A stretch of 27,146 nucleotides of DNA from CAG-390 sp051867815 (GCA_051867815.1 JBJDZD010000134.1:1-27146), one strand, 5' to 3'. Shown: positions 7,109 through 19,759, numbered from the stretch's first letter. Notes: generated by a model from the letters alone, not told the origin. Made by a program: numbers and translations.

Positions 7109-8314
7109 TTACTCAATGATCTCGGATACGACGCCCGAACCAACGGTTCTGCCACCCTCACGGATAGCGAAACGGAGACCAAGCTCGCATGCGATGGGAG
7201 TGATAAGCTCAACGCCGAAGGTAACGTTGTCGCCGGGACGGCACATTTCAACGTCAGCGGGAAGCTCGATGGTACCGGTAACGTCGGTGGTTCTGAAGTA
7301 GAACTGAGGTCTGTAACCGGTTACGAAGGGCTTCTTACGGCCGCCTTCCTTCTCGGTAAGAACGTAAACCTGACCCTTGAACTTGGTGTGGGGCTTAACG
7401 GATCCGGGCTTGCAGAGAACCTGTCCGCGCTCGATCTCGTCCTTAGCAATACCACGGAGGAGGCAACCGATGTTGTCGCCTGCTTCTGCCTGGGGAAGGA
7501 GCTTGTGGAACATCTCGACACCGGTGACAACGCAGGTGCGCTTCTCGTCGGTAAGACCAACGATCTCAACGGTATCGGAAACCTTAACGGTACCACGCTC
7601 TACACGGCCGGTAGCAACGGTACCACGACCGGAGATGGAGAATACGTCCTCAACGGGCATAAGGAAGTCGAGGTCAGCCTTACGCTCGGGGGTGGGAATA
7701 TAAGAGTCAACTGCGTCCATGAGTTCCTTGATGCAAGCATACTCGGGAGCAGAAGGATCGGTGCTGTCGGACTCGAGAGCAACACGAGCGGAACCGCGGA
7801 TGATCGGAATGTCATCGCCCGGGAACTCATACTCGGAGAGGAGGTCACGGATCTCCATCTCAACGAGGTCGAGAAGCTCTTCGTCGTCAACGATATCGGT
7901 CTTGTTCATGAATACAACGATTGCGGGAACGCCAACCTGACGAGCAAGAAGAACGTGCTCTCTGGTCTGTGCGAGAGGACCGTCGGTACCTGCAACAACG
8001 AGGATAGCGCCATCCATCTGAGCTGCACCGGTGATCATGTTCTTGACATAGTCAGCGTGGCCGGGGCAGTCAACGTGTGCATAGTGACGAGCGTCGGTCT
8101 CGTACTCAACGTGACGGGTGTTAATTGTGATACCTCTTGCCTTCTCCTCGGGAGCGTTGTCGATCTGGTCGTATGCCATGAACTCTACGCTACCCTGTGC
8201 GAGAGAGAGATACTTGGTGATAGCTGCAGTAAGAGTGGTCTTACCGTGGTCAACGTGACCGATGGTACCAATGTTTACGTGGGGCTTGGTGCGTTCGAAT
8301 GTAGCCTTTGCCAT
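7109..8314 (-). CDS. tuf: translation elongation factor Tu
   Basis: This 401-residue EF-Tu delivers aminoacyl-tRNA to the ribosome. The GTPase motifs are intact: GHVDHGKTTL (P-loop), the RGITINTRHVEY switch I region, DCPGHADY (switch II) and NKTD. Domains 2 and 3 are full length, with GYRPQFYFRTTDVTG and FAIREGGRTVGSGV near the C-terminus. The SD GGAGGT is about ten bases upstream. It is the last gene of the str operon, 56 bases after fusA, followed by a long palindromic terminator. The elfamycin-sensitive Ala in FAIREGG is present. Confidence 0.99.
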   Translation of the reverse strand: MAKATFERTKPHVNIGTIGHVDHGKTTLTAAITKYLSLAQGSVEFMAYDQIDNAPEEKARGITINTRHVEYETDARHYAHVDCPGHADYVKNMITGAAQMDGAILVVAGTDGPLAQTREHVLLARQVGVPAIVVFMNKTDIVDDEELLDLVEMEIRDLLSEYEFPGDDIPIIRGSARVALESDSTDPSAPEYACIKELMDAVDSYIPTPERKADLDFLMPVEDVFSISGRGTVATGRVERGTVKVSDTVEIVGLTDEKRTCVVTGVEMFHKLLPQAEAGDNIGCLLRGIAKDEIERGQVLCKPGSVKPHTKFKGQVYVLTEKEGGRKKPFVTGYRPQFYFRTTDVTGTIELPADVEMCRPGDNVTFGVELITPIACELGLRFAIREGGRTVGSGVVSEIIE

Positions 8315-8370
8315 TTTGGAAAAACCTCCGATATAATATTTTTTATTTTAATTAGTTTTGCAAAGAATAA

Positions 8371-10455
8371 TCAGTTAGACTTTGCGCGGGCAGTAATGAT
8401 GCCCTCCTGGATGCTCTTGGGAACCTGAGCAAAGTTGTGCGGCTCCATGGAGTAGAGCGCACGTCCCTGAGACTTGGAGCGCAGGTCGGTCGCGTAGCCG
8501 AACATTTCGGAAAGCGGAACGTCTGCGATGATCTCAGTAGTTCCCTTGCCGTCGTCATTCATAGACTGAATTGCACCGCGGCGAGAGTTGAAGTCACCGA
8601 TCACATCACCGAGATAATCGTTGGGAGTAATGGTGGTTACCTTCATAATAGGCTCGGTAAGAACGGGGTCTGCCTTCTTCATGGCCTCCTTGAACGCCAT
8701 GGATCCTGCGATCTTGAACGCCATTTCGGATGAGTCGACCTCGTGATAAGAACCGTCGTAAAGGGTTACCTTAACATCAACGACATTGTAGCCGGCAAGA
8801 ACGCCGCACTGCATTGCGCCCTGGATACCCTGGTTGACGGGTTCGATGAATTCCTTCGGAATCGAACCGCCGGTAACGGCGTTAACGAATTCGTAGCCTG
8901 CGCCCGGCTCGTTAGGCTCAATGATGATCTTAACGTGAGCGTACTGACCGGAACCACCGGACTGCTTCTTATACTTGCACTCATGGTCAACCTGCTTGCG
9001 GATGGTCTCCTTGTAGGCAACCTGGGGCTTACCGATATTTGCCTCGACCTTGAACTCACGGAGAAGTCTGTCTACGATGATCTCAAGGTGAAGCTCACCC
9101 ATACCTGCGATGATGGTCTGACCGGTCTCTTCGTCGGTATAGGTTCTGAACGTGGGGTCTTCCTCTGCGAGCTTGGAAAGAGCGATACCCATCTTCTCAA
9201 GACCTGCACGGGTCTTGGGCTCGATGGCAACTCGGATAACAGGCTCGGGGAATTCCATGGATTCAAGGATGATGGGATGCTTCTCGTCGCAGAGAGAATC
9301 ACCGGTACCGGTGTTCTTTACTGAAACAACTGCCGCGATATCGCCGGCGTAAACAACGTCGATATCCTTACGGTTGTTAGCGTGCATCTGAACGATACGA
9401 CCCATTCTTTCCTTCTTGTTCTTGCTTGCGTTGTAAACGGTATCACCTGCGTGGATGCAACCGGAATATACGCGGAAGAAGCACAGCTTACCCACGAAGG
9501 GGTCAGTTGCGATCTTGAAAGCAAGAGCCGCGAAAGGCTCCTCATCGCTCGAAGGACGGTGATCCTCTTCACCGGTCTCGGGGTTGATACCGGCAATGGG
9601 GGGAACGTCTACGGGCGAGGGCATATAGTCAACGATCGCGTCAAGAAGCTTCTGAACGCCCTTGTTTCTGAAGGAGGTACCGCAAACGACGGGAACCATG
9701 ATATTCTCGATGGTTGCCTTTCTGATTGCTGCCTTGATCTCTTCATTGGTGATATCTTCACCCTCAAGATACTTCATCATAAGCTCTTCGTCAGCCTCTG
9801 CAGCCGACTCGATCATTGCTTCACGGTATTTTTCAGCCTCTGCCTGCATGTCTGCGGGAATCGGCTCCTGTCTCATGTCCTTGCCGAGGTCATCGTAATA
9901 TACGGTGGCCTCCATGGTCATGAGGTCGATGATACCACGGAAACCGTCTTCCTTGCCAATCGGGAGCTGAATCGGAACTGCGTTTGCACCCAGTCTATCC
10001 TTCATCATACCCACAACACGGTAGAAATCCGCACCGGTGATATCCATCTTGTTAACGTACGCGAGTCTCGGTACGCTGTATTTTGTAGCCTGTCTCCAAA
10101 CGGTTTCAGACTGAGGCTCAACGCCTCCCTTTGCACAGAAGACCGCTACTGCACCGTCAAGTACTCTGAGCGAACGCTCAACCTCAACGGTAAAGTCAAC
10201 GTGGCCGGGAGTATCGATAATATTAATACGGGTATTCTTCCAATGGCAGGTGGTAGCGGCAGAAGTGATGGTGATACCTCTCTCCTTCTCCTGAACCATC
10301 CAGTCCATTGTGGAATCGCCGTCGTGTGTCTCACCCAGCTTGTGGTTAACACCCGTGTAGAACAGTATTCTTTCGGTTGTAGTCGTTTTACCGGCGTCAA
10401 TGTGAGCCATGATACCGATGTTACGAGTACGCTCGAGCGAATATTCTCTTGACAT
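8371..10455 (-). CDS. fusA: translation elongation factor G
   Basis: This 694-residue EF-G catalyses tRNA-mRNA translocation and, with RRF, ribosome recycling. It has the full five-domain length. AHIDAGKTTTTERILFYTG is the P-loop, DTPGHVDFT the switch II motif and NKMD the guanine-specificity motif. The domain IV-V region includes GSGQYAHV and the C-terminal RSKSQGRALYSME. The SD AAGGAGA is well placed. It lies between rpsG (66-base gap) and tuf, the canonical str order, and I see no sign of a fusA2-type paralogue. Confidence 0.99.
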   Translation of the reverse strand: MSREYSLERTRNIGIMAHIDAGKTTTTERILFYTGVNHKLGETHDGDSTMDWMVQEKERGITITSAATTCHWKNTRINIIDTPGHVDFTVEVERSLRVLDGAVAVFCAKGGVEPQSETVWRQATKYSVPRLAYVNKMDITGADFYRVVGMMKDRLGANAVPIQLPIGKEDGFRGIIDLMTMEATVYYDDLGKDMRQEPIPADMQAEAEKYREAMIESAAEADEELMMKYLEGEDITNEEIKAAIRKATIENIMVPVVCGTSFRNKGVQKLLDAIVDYMPSPVDVPPIAGINPETGEEDHRPSSDEEPFAALAFKIATDPFVGKLCFFRVYSGCIHAGDTVYNASKNKKERMGRIVQMHANNRKDIDVVYAGDIAAVVSVKNTGTGDSLCDEKHPIILESMEFPEPVIRVAIEPKTRAGLEKMGIALSKLAEEDPTFRTYTDEETGQTIIAGMGELHLEIIVDRLLREFKVEANIGKPQVAYKETIRKQVDHECKYKKQSGGSGQYAHVKIIIEPNEPGAGYEFVNAVTGGSIPKEFIEPVNQGIQGAMQCGVLAGYNVVDVKVTLYDGSYHEVDSSEMAFKIAGSMAFKEAMKKADPVLTEPIMKVTTITPNDYLGDVIGDFNSRRGAIQSMNDDGKGTTEIIADVPLSEMFGYATDLRSKSQGRALYSMEPHNFAQVPKSIQEGIITARAKSN

Positions 10456-10521
10456 TGATAGTCTCCTTATTTCTTGTAAACGGTTTATGCGATCTGTTCG
10501 ATCTTGATATAGGCAGATATA

Positions 10522-10992
10522 TTAATATCTGTAGTGTGCAAACGCCTTGTTTGCTTCTGCCATACGGTGAGTCTCTTCCTTCTTCTTGAACGCTCCGCCG
10601 GCATTGTTGGTTGCATCGATGATCTCGGCTGCAAGCTTCTCTGCCATGGTACGTTCGCCGCGCTTTCTGGCAAATCCTACCATCCAGCGAAGACCCAGAG
10701 TCTGGCGTCTGTCAGCCTTGACCTCAAGCGGAACCTGATAGGTAGAACCGCCTACACGGCGAGCCTTAACCTCAAGAACCGGCATGACGTTCTCAAGAGC
10801 TTCGACAAACACTTCAAGGGGATTCTTTCCGGACTTCGCTTCAACGATTGCGAATGCATCGTAAACGATAGTCTGGGCAACTCCCTTCTTGCCGTCCTGC
10901 ATAACGTTGTTAACAAGCTTTGTTACGAGCTTGGACTTATAAATAGGATCCGGCAATACGTCTCTCTTGGATATACGACCTCTTCTCGGCAC
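10522..10992 (-). CDS. rpsG: 30S ribosomal protein S7
   Basis: This 156-residue S7 is the head primary-binding protein of the 30S subunit. It starts MPRRGRISKRDVLPD and shows the family blocks LVNNVMQDGKK, EVKARRVGGSTYQVP and WMVGFARKRGERTM. The open frame can be extended six codons to an ATG at 11010, but that codon overlaps the SD. AAGGAGG sits eight bases before a GTG at 10992, and starting there gives exactly the usual 156 residues. The 136-base gap from rpsL is in the place where S7 autoregulation occurs in enterobacteria; whether that happens here is unknown. Confidence 0.97.
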   Translation of the reverse strand: MPRRGRISKRDVLPDPIYKSKLVTKLVNNVMQDGKKGVAQTIVYDAFAIVEAKSGKNPLEVFVEALENVMPVLEVKARRVGGSTYQVPLEVKADRRQTLGLRWMVGFARKRGERTMAEKLAAEIIDATNNAGGAFKKKEETHRMAEANKAFAHYRY

Positions 10993-11128
10993 TGTACTTC
11001 CCTCCTTCATTAGTATTGAATGAAATCATAGGTACTCAAAAGCATATTCTCCTGTTAGCGCTCTTCTGTCCGCAGTATATAAACAAACGGAATTGAATAG
11101 CCTAAAACATGCTGATACCTTCACCGAA

Positions 11129-11551
11129 TTACTTCTTGGATTCCTTCGGTGTCTTTGTTCCGTACTTGGAACGGGCCTGTCTGCGTGCTGCAACACCCTG
11201 AGTATCAAGTGTGCCGCGGATAATGTGATAGCGTACACCGGGCAGGTCTCTTACCCTACCGCCTCTGATAAGAACGACGGAGTGCTCCTGCAGGTTATGT
11301 CCTTCGCCGGGAATGTAGGTGGTTGCTTCAAGACCGTTGGAAAGACGAACTCTTGCAATCTTACGAAGTGCAGAGTTAGGCTTCTTGGGGGTGGTGGTGG
11401 TTACCTTGGTGCAAACGCCTCTCTTCTGGGGCGAGGGCAGATCGGTGCCGGCGTTTTTGATGGTGTTGAAGCCCTTCTGAAGCGCTGCTGCTTTGGACTT
11501 GTACACCTTGTCTGTACGACCCTGTTTGACAAGCTGGTTAAAGGTTGGCAT
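11129..11551 (-). CDS. rpsL: 30S ribosomal protein S12, with N-terminal insertion and Arg at the K88 position
   Basis: This 140-residue S12 is a decoding-centre protein. Conserved blocks are QKRGVCTKV, TTPKKPNSALRK (the K43-equivalent is lysine, K56 here), GEGHNLQEHSVVLIRGGRV and QARSKYG. Two oddities stand out. About 16 extra residues (around 23-41, AALQKGFNTIKNAGTDLPSP) sit before QKRGVC compared with the E. coli protein; this is typical of several clostridial families. The residue equivalent to E. coli K88 is arginine (R101, codon 11249-11251), a change known from streptomycin-resistant mutants. The SD AGGAGG is unusually far from the ATG, 13 bases. First gene of the str operon. Confidence 0.99.
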   Translation of the reverse strand: MPTFNQLVKQGRTDKVYKSKAAALQKGFNTIKNAGTDLPSPQKRGVCTKVTTTTPKKPNSALRKIARVRLSNGLEATTYIPGEGHNLQEHSVVLIRGGRVRDLPGVRYHIIRGTLDTQGVAARRQARSKYGTKTPKESKK

Positions 11552-11632
11552 TCTTTATGCTGATCCTCCTTTCTTCCGATTTGTTTATATACAGATGCGG
11601 CCGCAAGGCGCGCAAAACTGTCCGAAATCACC

Positions 11633-11660
11633 GCTTTTGAGGTGCTTTTTTCTCAAAAGC
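11633..11660 (-). promoter_or_regulatory. leader hairpin in the rpsL 5' untranslated region
   Basis: GCTTTTGAG and CTCAAAAGC form a perfect 9-bp stem with a 10-base loop inside the roughly 140-base rpsL leader. It has no T-run and so is not a terminator. It may be an mRNA stabiliser or a protein-binding site. The rest of the leader holds a GC-rich stretch (GCGGCCGC) and no reading frame with a good SD. Confidence 0.5.
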
Positions 11661-11698
11661 CGTCGCCGAAGCCATAAAACCTCAGCATAATTCGAATT

Positions 11699-11727
11699 AT
11701 TATATCATTTTTTTCTGGAATTGTCAA
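11699..11727 (-). promoter_or_regulatory. str operon (rpsL) promoter, sigma-A consensus
   Basis: TTGACA (11727-11722), a 17-base spacer and TATAAT (11704-11699) match the consensus exactly, with an extended -10 TGA. This promoter lies between the rpoC terminator and rpsL, so the 332-base gap at 11552-11883 consists of terminator, promoter and leader. It separates rpoBC from the ribosomal genes. Confidence 0.92.
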
Positions 11728-11814
11728 GAGCCTGCAAAAGCTGTGACAAAATTCTCTTAATTGCACAATTTGCAACAGCGCGCACAATATTTTTTAGGCA
11801 AAATTGAACAAAGC

Positions 11815-11860
11815 AAAAAAGACACTCAGCCTACCTCCGAAATTGTTTCGGAGGTAGGCT
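11815..11860 (-). terminator. rpoBC operon terminator
   Basis: This is a perfect 15-bp stem (AGCCTACCTCCGAAA and its complement) with a three-base loop, 23 bases after the rpoC stop. Six T residues follow, but only after a seven-base gap. Pairing of ACA with TGT below an internal loop could bring the T-run next to the helix. Confidence 0.85.
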
Positions 11861-11883
11861 TAAAATGTTAAGATTTTGTTATT

Positions 11884-14800
11884 TTACGCGCCGATATCTT
11901 CGGTTTGCGCCTGAGCGGAAGACTCTTCGGCATTCTTCTCCTCGGCTTCGGCGGAAGCTTCGGAAGCTTCTTCATCCGTTGCGATAACGTCTATATTATT
12001 GTAGCAAGCCATACCCGTACCTGCAGGGATAAGCTTACCGATGATGACGTTTTCCTTAAGTCCGAGCAGGTTATCAACCTTACCCTTGATAGCAGCATCG
12101 GTAAGGACCTTCGTGGTCTCCTGGAAGGATGCCGCGGAGAGGAAGGACTCCGTTTGGAGAGCTGCCTTGGTGATACCGAGAAGCACGGGCGAGGATGTCG
12201 CCTCACGAAGCTCGGTCTCGCCTGCCGCGATGCGCTCACGGATCTTCTCGTTTGCATCGTCAAATTCGTTGACAGAAACGAGCGAGCCGATAAGCATATC
12301 AGTATCTCCGGCGTCTTCAACGCGGAGCTTACGGGTCATCTGACGTGCAATAACCTCGATGTGCTTGTCGTTAACGTTAACGGACTGAGAACGGTAAACC
12401 TTCTGGGTCTCACCGATGATATAGTCGTAAACGGCATCCGGGCCGAGGTATTCCATGATATCCATGGGAGCCTTGGAGCCTTCGGTAAGCGCGTCACCGC
12501 GCTTGACTGCAGCTCCGTCGGTGACCGTAATACGGCGACCGTAGGGAATCTGGTAGGTCGTGCTCTCGCCGGTCTCGGCAGAGGTAACGACTACGTCCTG
12601 GATATTGGGGTTCTCATCGGGCTGAATGGTTGCAACACCGTCAATCGCGCTGAGGATAGCCGGCTTCTTGGGTGTTCTTGCTTCAAACAGCTCTTCAACT
12701 CTGGGAAGACCCTGGGTAATATCGGCACCTGCAACACCGCCGGAGTGGAAGGTACGCATGGTAAGCTGAGTACCCGGCTCGCCGATGGACTGAGCGGCAA
12801 TGATACCGACTGCCTCACCGATATTTACCTTACGGCCGCTTGCAAGGTCTGCGCCGTAGCAATGTGCGCAGATACCGTGACGTGCGTGGCAGTGGATAAC
12901 TGTTCTGATACGAACTTCGGTAATGCCTGCGGCAATGATCTTCTTGACCATATCCTCATCAAGGAGGGTATCGTCGGGAACGAGGATCTCACCGTTTTCG
13001 GGATTGATGACGTCGCCCATGGTATATCTGCCGAGGAGTCTGTCCTCAAGAGGCTCGATGGGCTTTGCGCTGTCGCCGTCATAGATTGCTCTGATAATTG
13101 CTCCGTGCTGGGTATCGCACTTCTCTTCACGAACGATAACGTCCTGAGAAACGTCAACAAGACGGCGGGTAAGATAACCGGAGTCTGCGGTACGAAGTGC
13201 GGTATCGGAAAGGGACTTACGGGAGGAACGAGCACCCATGAAGTACTCGAATATCTTCATACCTTCGCGGAAGTTGGACTTGATCGGGATCTCCATGGTC
13301 TTACCGTTGGTAGCGAACATGGGTCCGCGCATGCCGGCGAGCTGACGCATCTGAGTGATCGATCCGCGCGCTCCGGAATCGGACATGATCTTGATCGGGT
13401 TGTAGGTTGAGAAGCCCGCCTGAAGAGCGGCGGTAACGTCGTTGGTGGTTCTGTTCCAAACCGCAATGACCTTCTCGTATCTTTCCTGCTCGGAAAGCAG
13501 ACCCTTATTGAAGTACTTGCCGAGAGTTTCGACTTCCTTATCCGCCTCGCTGATGAGCTGCTTCTTTTCGGTCGGAATGGTCATATCGTAAACCGAGATC
13601 GAGAAGGATGCGCGAGTGGAATACTTATATCCCATTTCCTTGATAGCATCAAGCATATCCGCGGTTCTTGCGGATGTATTGTGCTTGATACAAGCGTTGA
13701 TAATGGCACCCAGCTCCTTCTTAGTGATGATCGAAGCAATTTCAAGCTCACATTCGTTTGCCGGGTTGCTTCTGTCAACAAAGTGGAGGTTCTGCGGTAT
13801 TTCTTTGTTAAAGATCAAACGGCCGAGAGTGACGGCGTCCTTGCCGGTGTTTACACAGCGGTTGCCGTTCTCGTCTGTAACAAGACCGATCATACCCGTA
13901 TGAGTCTTGCCTTCTTCGTCCGTAAAGGTGCGTCTGATTGCGATGGGGGCGTGGAGACCGAGCTGACCGTTGGAATAAGCCATGTTGGCCTCGTCAAAGT
14001 TGCGGTAGATTCCGCCGGTACCCGGCTCGTCGGTACGAACGATCGAAAGATAGTACGAACCGAGGATCATATCCTGGGTAGGAACGGTAACGGCACGACC
14101 GTCAACGGGCTTGAGGAGGTTGTTTGCGGAGAGCATGAGAAATCTCGACTCTGCCTGCGCCTCTGCGGAAAGCGGAACGTGAACCGGCATCTGGTCGCCG
14201 TCGAAGTCCGCGTTGAACGCGGTACATACCAGCGGATGGAGCTTAATCGCTCTGCCCTCTACAAGCACCGGCTCGAATGCCTGAATGGACAGGCGGTGAA
14301 GTGTGGGTGCACGGTTGAGAAGTACGGGATGCTCCTTGATTACGTTTTCAAGTGCGTCCCAGACCTCGTCGTTGCTTACCTGAGCGCGGTCGATCTTCTT
14401 CTGTGCTTCCTTAACGTTGGTGGCCTTGCCCATTTCGACGAGTCTCTTGATAACGAAGGGCTTGAAAAGCTCAAGTGCCATTTCCTTCGGCAGACCGCAC
14501 TGATAGATCTTCAGCTGAGGACCTACGACGATAACCGAACGTCCGGAGTAGTCAACACGCTTACCGAGAAGATTCTGACGGAAGCGTCCCTGCTTACCGC
14601 GGAGCATTTCGGAAAGCGACTTAAGCGGACGGTTAGAGGGGCCGGTTACGGGCTTTCCGCGGCGTCCGTTGTCAATGAGAGCGTCAACCGCTTCCTGAAG
14701 CATACGCTTCTCGTTGCGGATAACGATATCGGGGGTAGAGATCTCAATGAGCTTCTTAAGACGGTTGTTTCTGCTGATAACGCGGCGATAAAGCTCATTG

Positions 14801-15564
14801 AGGTCGGAGGATGCGAATCGTCCGCCGTCAAGCTGAACCATTGCACGGATATCGGGGGGCAGAACGGGGAGAACGTCAAGCACCATCCATTCAAGCTTGT
14901 TGCCCGAACGGCGGAAGGACTCGATGACCTCAAGTCTCTTTATAATGCGAGCCTTCTTTTGGCTGGTGGTATTTGCAAGCTCCTCGCGAAGCTGTTCTGC
15001 AAGCGCATCGATGTCGATTGCCATAAGAAGCTCCTTGATAGCCTCAGCACCCATGCCGACACGGAACTCGTTCTCATACATCTCGCGGTATTCCATATAC
15101 TGCTTCTCGGAGAGAACCATTCCCTTTTCAAGGGGCGTGCTTCCGGGATCGAGGACAACGTTCTCTGCAAAATAGAGCACCTGTTCGAGCTGCTTTGAGG
15201 ACATATCGAGGACGAGAGCCATTCTCGAAGGAGAAGCCTTGAAGTACCAGATGTGGGACACGGGGCAAGCAAGCTCTATGTGACCCATTCTCTCACGGCG
15301 GACTCTCTTGGTTGTTACTTCAACTCCGCACTTATCGCAAATGATCTTTTCGCGGATATTGTGGGAATTCTTGTACTTACCGCACATACATGCGCCGTCC
15401 TTGGTCGGGCCGAATATCTTTTCACAGAAAAGACCTCCGACCTCGGCTTTAAGTGTACGGTAGTTGATAGTCTCGGGCTTTGTTACCTCGCCGTAGGACC
15501 ATTCTCTGATCATTTCGGGAGACGCCAGACCTATTTTTATAGAGGCAAATTCGTTATTTTCCAT
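11884..15564 (-). CDS. rpoC: DNA-directed RNA polymerase subunit beta'
   Basis: This 1226-residue beta' subunit carries the catalytic magnesium site NADFDGD (451-457). The N-terminal zinc site uses C59, C61, C76 and C79. The second zinc site is formed by the Cys of EEKCDTQHG and the CHARHGICAHCYG cluster. The bridge-helix/trigger-loop region is present (QSIGEPGTQLTMRTFHSGG). There are two unusual points. The residue after DFDGDQM is Pro (P460), where Ala is near-universal. The last 30 or so residues form an acidic, Ala/Glu-rich tail. The SD AAAGGAG lies seven bases before the ATG, and rpoB ends 16 bases upstream, so the two are co-transcribed. Confidence 0.99.
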   Translation of the reverse strand: MENNEFASIKIGLASPEMIREWSYGEVTKPETINYRTLKAEVGGLFCEKIFGPTKDGACMCGKYKNSHNIREKIICDKCGVEVTTKRVRRERMGHIELACPVSHIWYFKASPSRMALVLDMSSKQLEQVLYFAENVVLDPGSTPLEKGMVLSEKQYMEYREMYENEFRVGMGAEAIKELLMAIDIDALAEQLREELANTTSQKKARIIKRLEVIESFRRSGNKLEWMVLDVLPVLPPDIRAMVQLDGGRFASSDLNELYRRVISRNNRLKKLIEISTPDIVIRNEKRMLQEAVDALIDNGRRGKPVTGPSNRPLKSLSEMLRGKQGRFRQNLLGKRVDYSGRSVIVVGPQLKIYQCGLPKEMALELFKPFVIKRLVEMGKATNVKEAQKKIDRAQVSNDEVWDALENVIKEHPVLLNRAPTLHRLSIQAFEPVLVEGRAIKLHPLVCTAFNADFDGDQMPVHVPLSAEAQAESRFLMLSANNLLKPVDGRAVTVPTQDMILGSYYLSIVRTDEPGTGGIYRNFDEANMAYSNGQLGLHAPIAIRRTFTDEEGKTHTGMIGLVTDENGNRCVNTGKDAVTLGRLIFNKEIPQNLHFVDRSNPANECELEIASIITKKELGAIINACIKHNTSARTADMLDAIKEMGYKYSTRASFSISVYDMTIPTEKKQLISEADKEVETLGKYFNKGLLSEQERYEKVIAVWNRTTNDVTAALQAGFSTYNPIKIMSDSGARGSITQMRQLAGMRGPMFATNGKTMEIPIKSNFREGMKIFEYFMGARSSRKSLSDTALRTADSGYLTRRLVDVSQDVIVREEKCDTQHGAIIRAIYDGDSAKPIEPLEDRLLGRYTMGDVINPENGEILVPDDTLLDEDMVKKIIAAGITEVRIRTVIHCHARHGICAHCYGADLASGRKVNIGEAVGIIAAQSIGEPGTQLTMRTFHSGGVAGADITQGLPRVEELFEARTPKKPAILSAIDGVATIQPDENPNIQDVVVTSAETGESTTYQIPYGRRITVTDGAAVKRGDALTEGSKAPMDIMEYLGPDAVYDYIIGETQKVYRSQSVNVNDKHIEVIARQMTRKLRVEDAGDTDMLIGSLVSVNEFDDANEKIRERIAAGETELREATSSPVLLGITKAALQTESFLSAASFQETTKVLTDAAIKGKVDNLLGLKENVIIGKLIPAGTGMACYNNIDVIATDEEASEASAEAEEKNAEESSAQAQTEDIGA

Positions 15565-15580
15565 ATCTGTTCTCCTTTAA

Positions 15581-19480
<3,900 letters not shown>

Positions 19481-19641
19481 AAATTCAATCACTCCATTCA
19501 AGATTTTTTCGCTTTAAACGCCCGACGGGACTTTTCCGAGCAGCGGTAAAAATAATATTTTTCATACAATATTAATATATAGACCGCAGTTCTGAAACAT
19601 CCCGGACCCATTTTTGGACATACTAAGCGATTATAATGCAG
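19481..19641 (-). promoter_or_regulatory. rpoB mRNA leader
   Basis: About 160 untranslated bases separate the expected start of transcription from the rpoB ATG. I see a possible hairpin closed by GCGG/CCGC around an AT-rich TAATAT/ATATTA stem (roughly 19540-19585). There is no T-run and no conserved motif I recognise. With the promoters it makes up most of the 347-base gap at 19481-19827. Confidence 0.45.
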
Positions 19642-19647
19642 TTTAAT

Positions 19648-19676
19648 ATTATACATCATAATTATCACTTTGTCAA
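19648..19676 (-). promoter_or_regulatory. rpoBC promoter, sigma-A consensus
   Basis: TTGACA (19676-19671), a 17-base spacer and TATAAT (19653-19648) match the consensus exactly. It lies directly upstream of rpoB. The next gene outward is transcribed the other way, so rpoBC is not a continuation of an rplJL operon here. Confidence 0.92.
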
Positions 19677-19729
19677 GGGGTAATTCCAAAAAAACTTTGA
19701 TTTTGTAAAAATTTTTCCTCCTATTGGAT

Positions 19730-19759
19730 GTATAAGCCTTTAATCTCCGAGCATAGAAT
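19730..19759 (+). promoter_or_regulatory. possible sigma-E-type sporulation promoter for the YtvI-like gene
   Basis: GTATAAGC, a 14-base spacer and CATAGAAT resemble the Bacillus sigma-E pattern (an ATA-containing -35 and CATACAAT at -10, spaced about 14). No good sigma-A promoter is visible in this direction. The match is short and rests on one site, so it is only suggestive. Confidence 0.4.

Noticed and set aside
7388..10452. Plus-strand open frames opposite tuf and fusA (346 and 356 codons)
   Set aside because: Same reasoning: mirror frames of highly biased translation genes, with no SD or recognisable motif.
11905..15198. Long plus-strand open frames opposite rpoC (501 and 505 codons)
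   Set aside because: They are antisense shadows of a clear rpoC. The translations are Leu/Val/Gly/Asp-rich without domains and have no SD, and codon bias of the sense gene explains the open frame.
19498..19689. 63-codon minus-strand frame in front of rpoB
   Set aside because: It contains the rpoB promoter itself and would not be on the transcript from that promoter; no SD.
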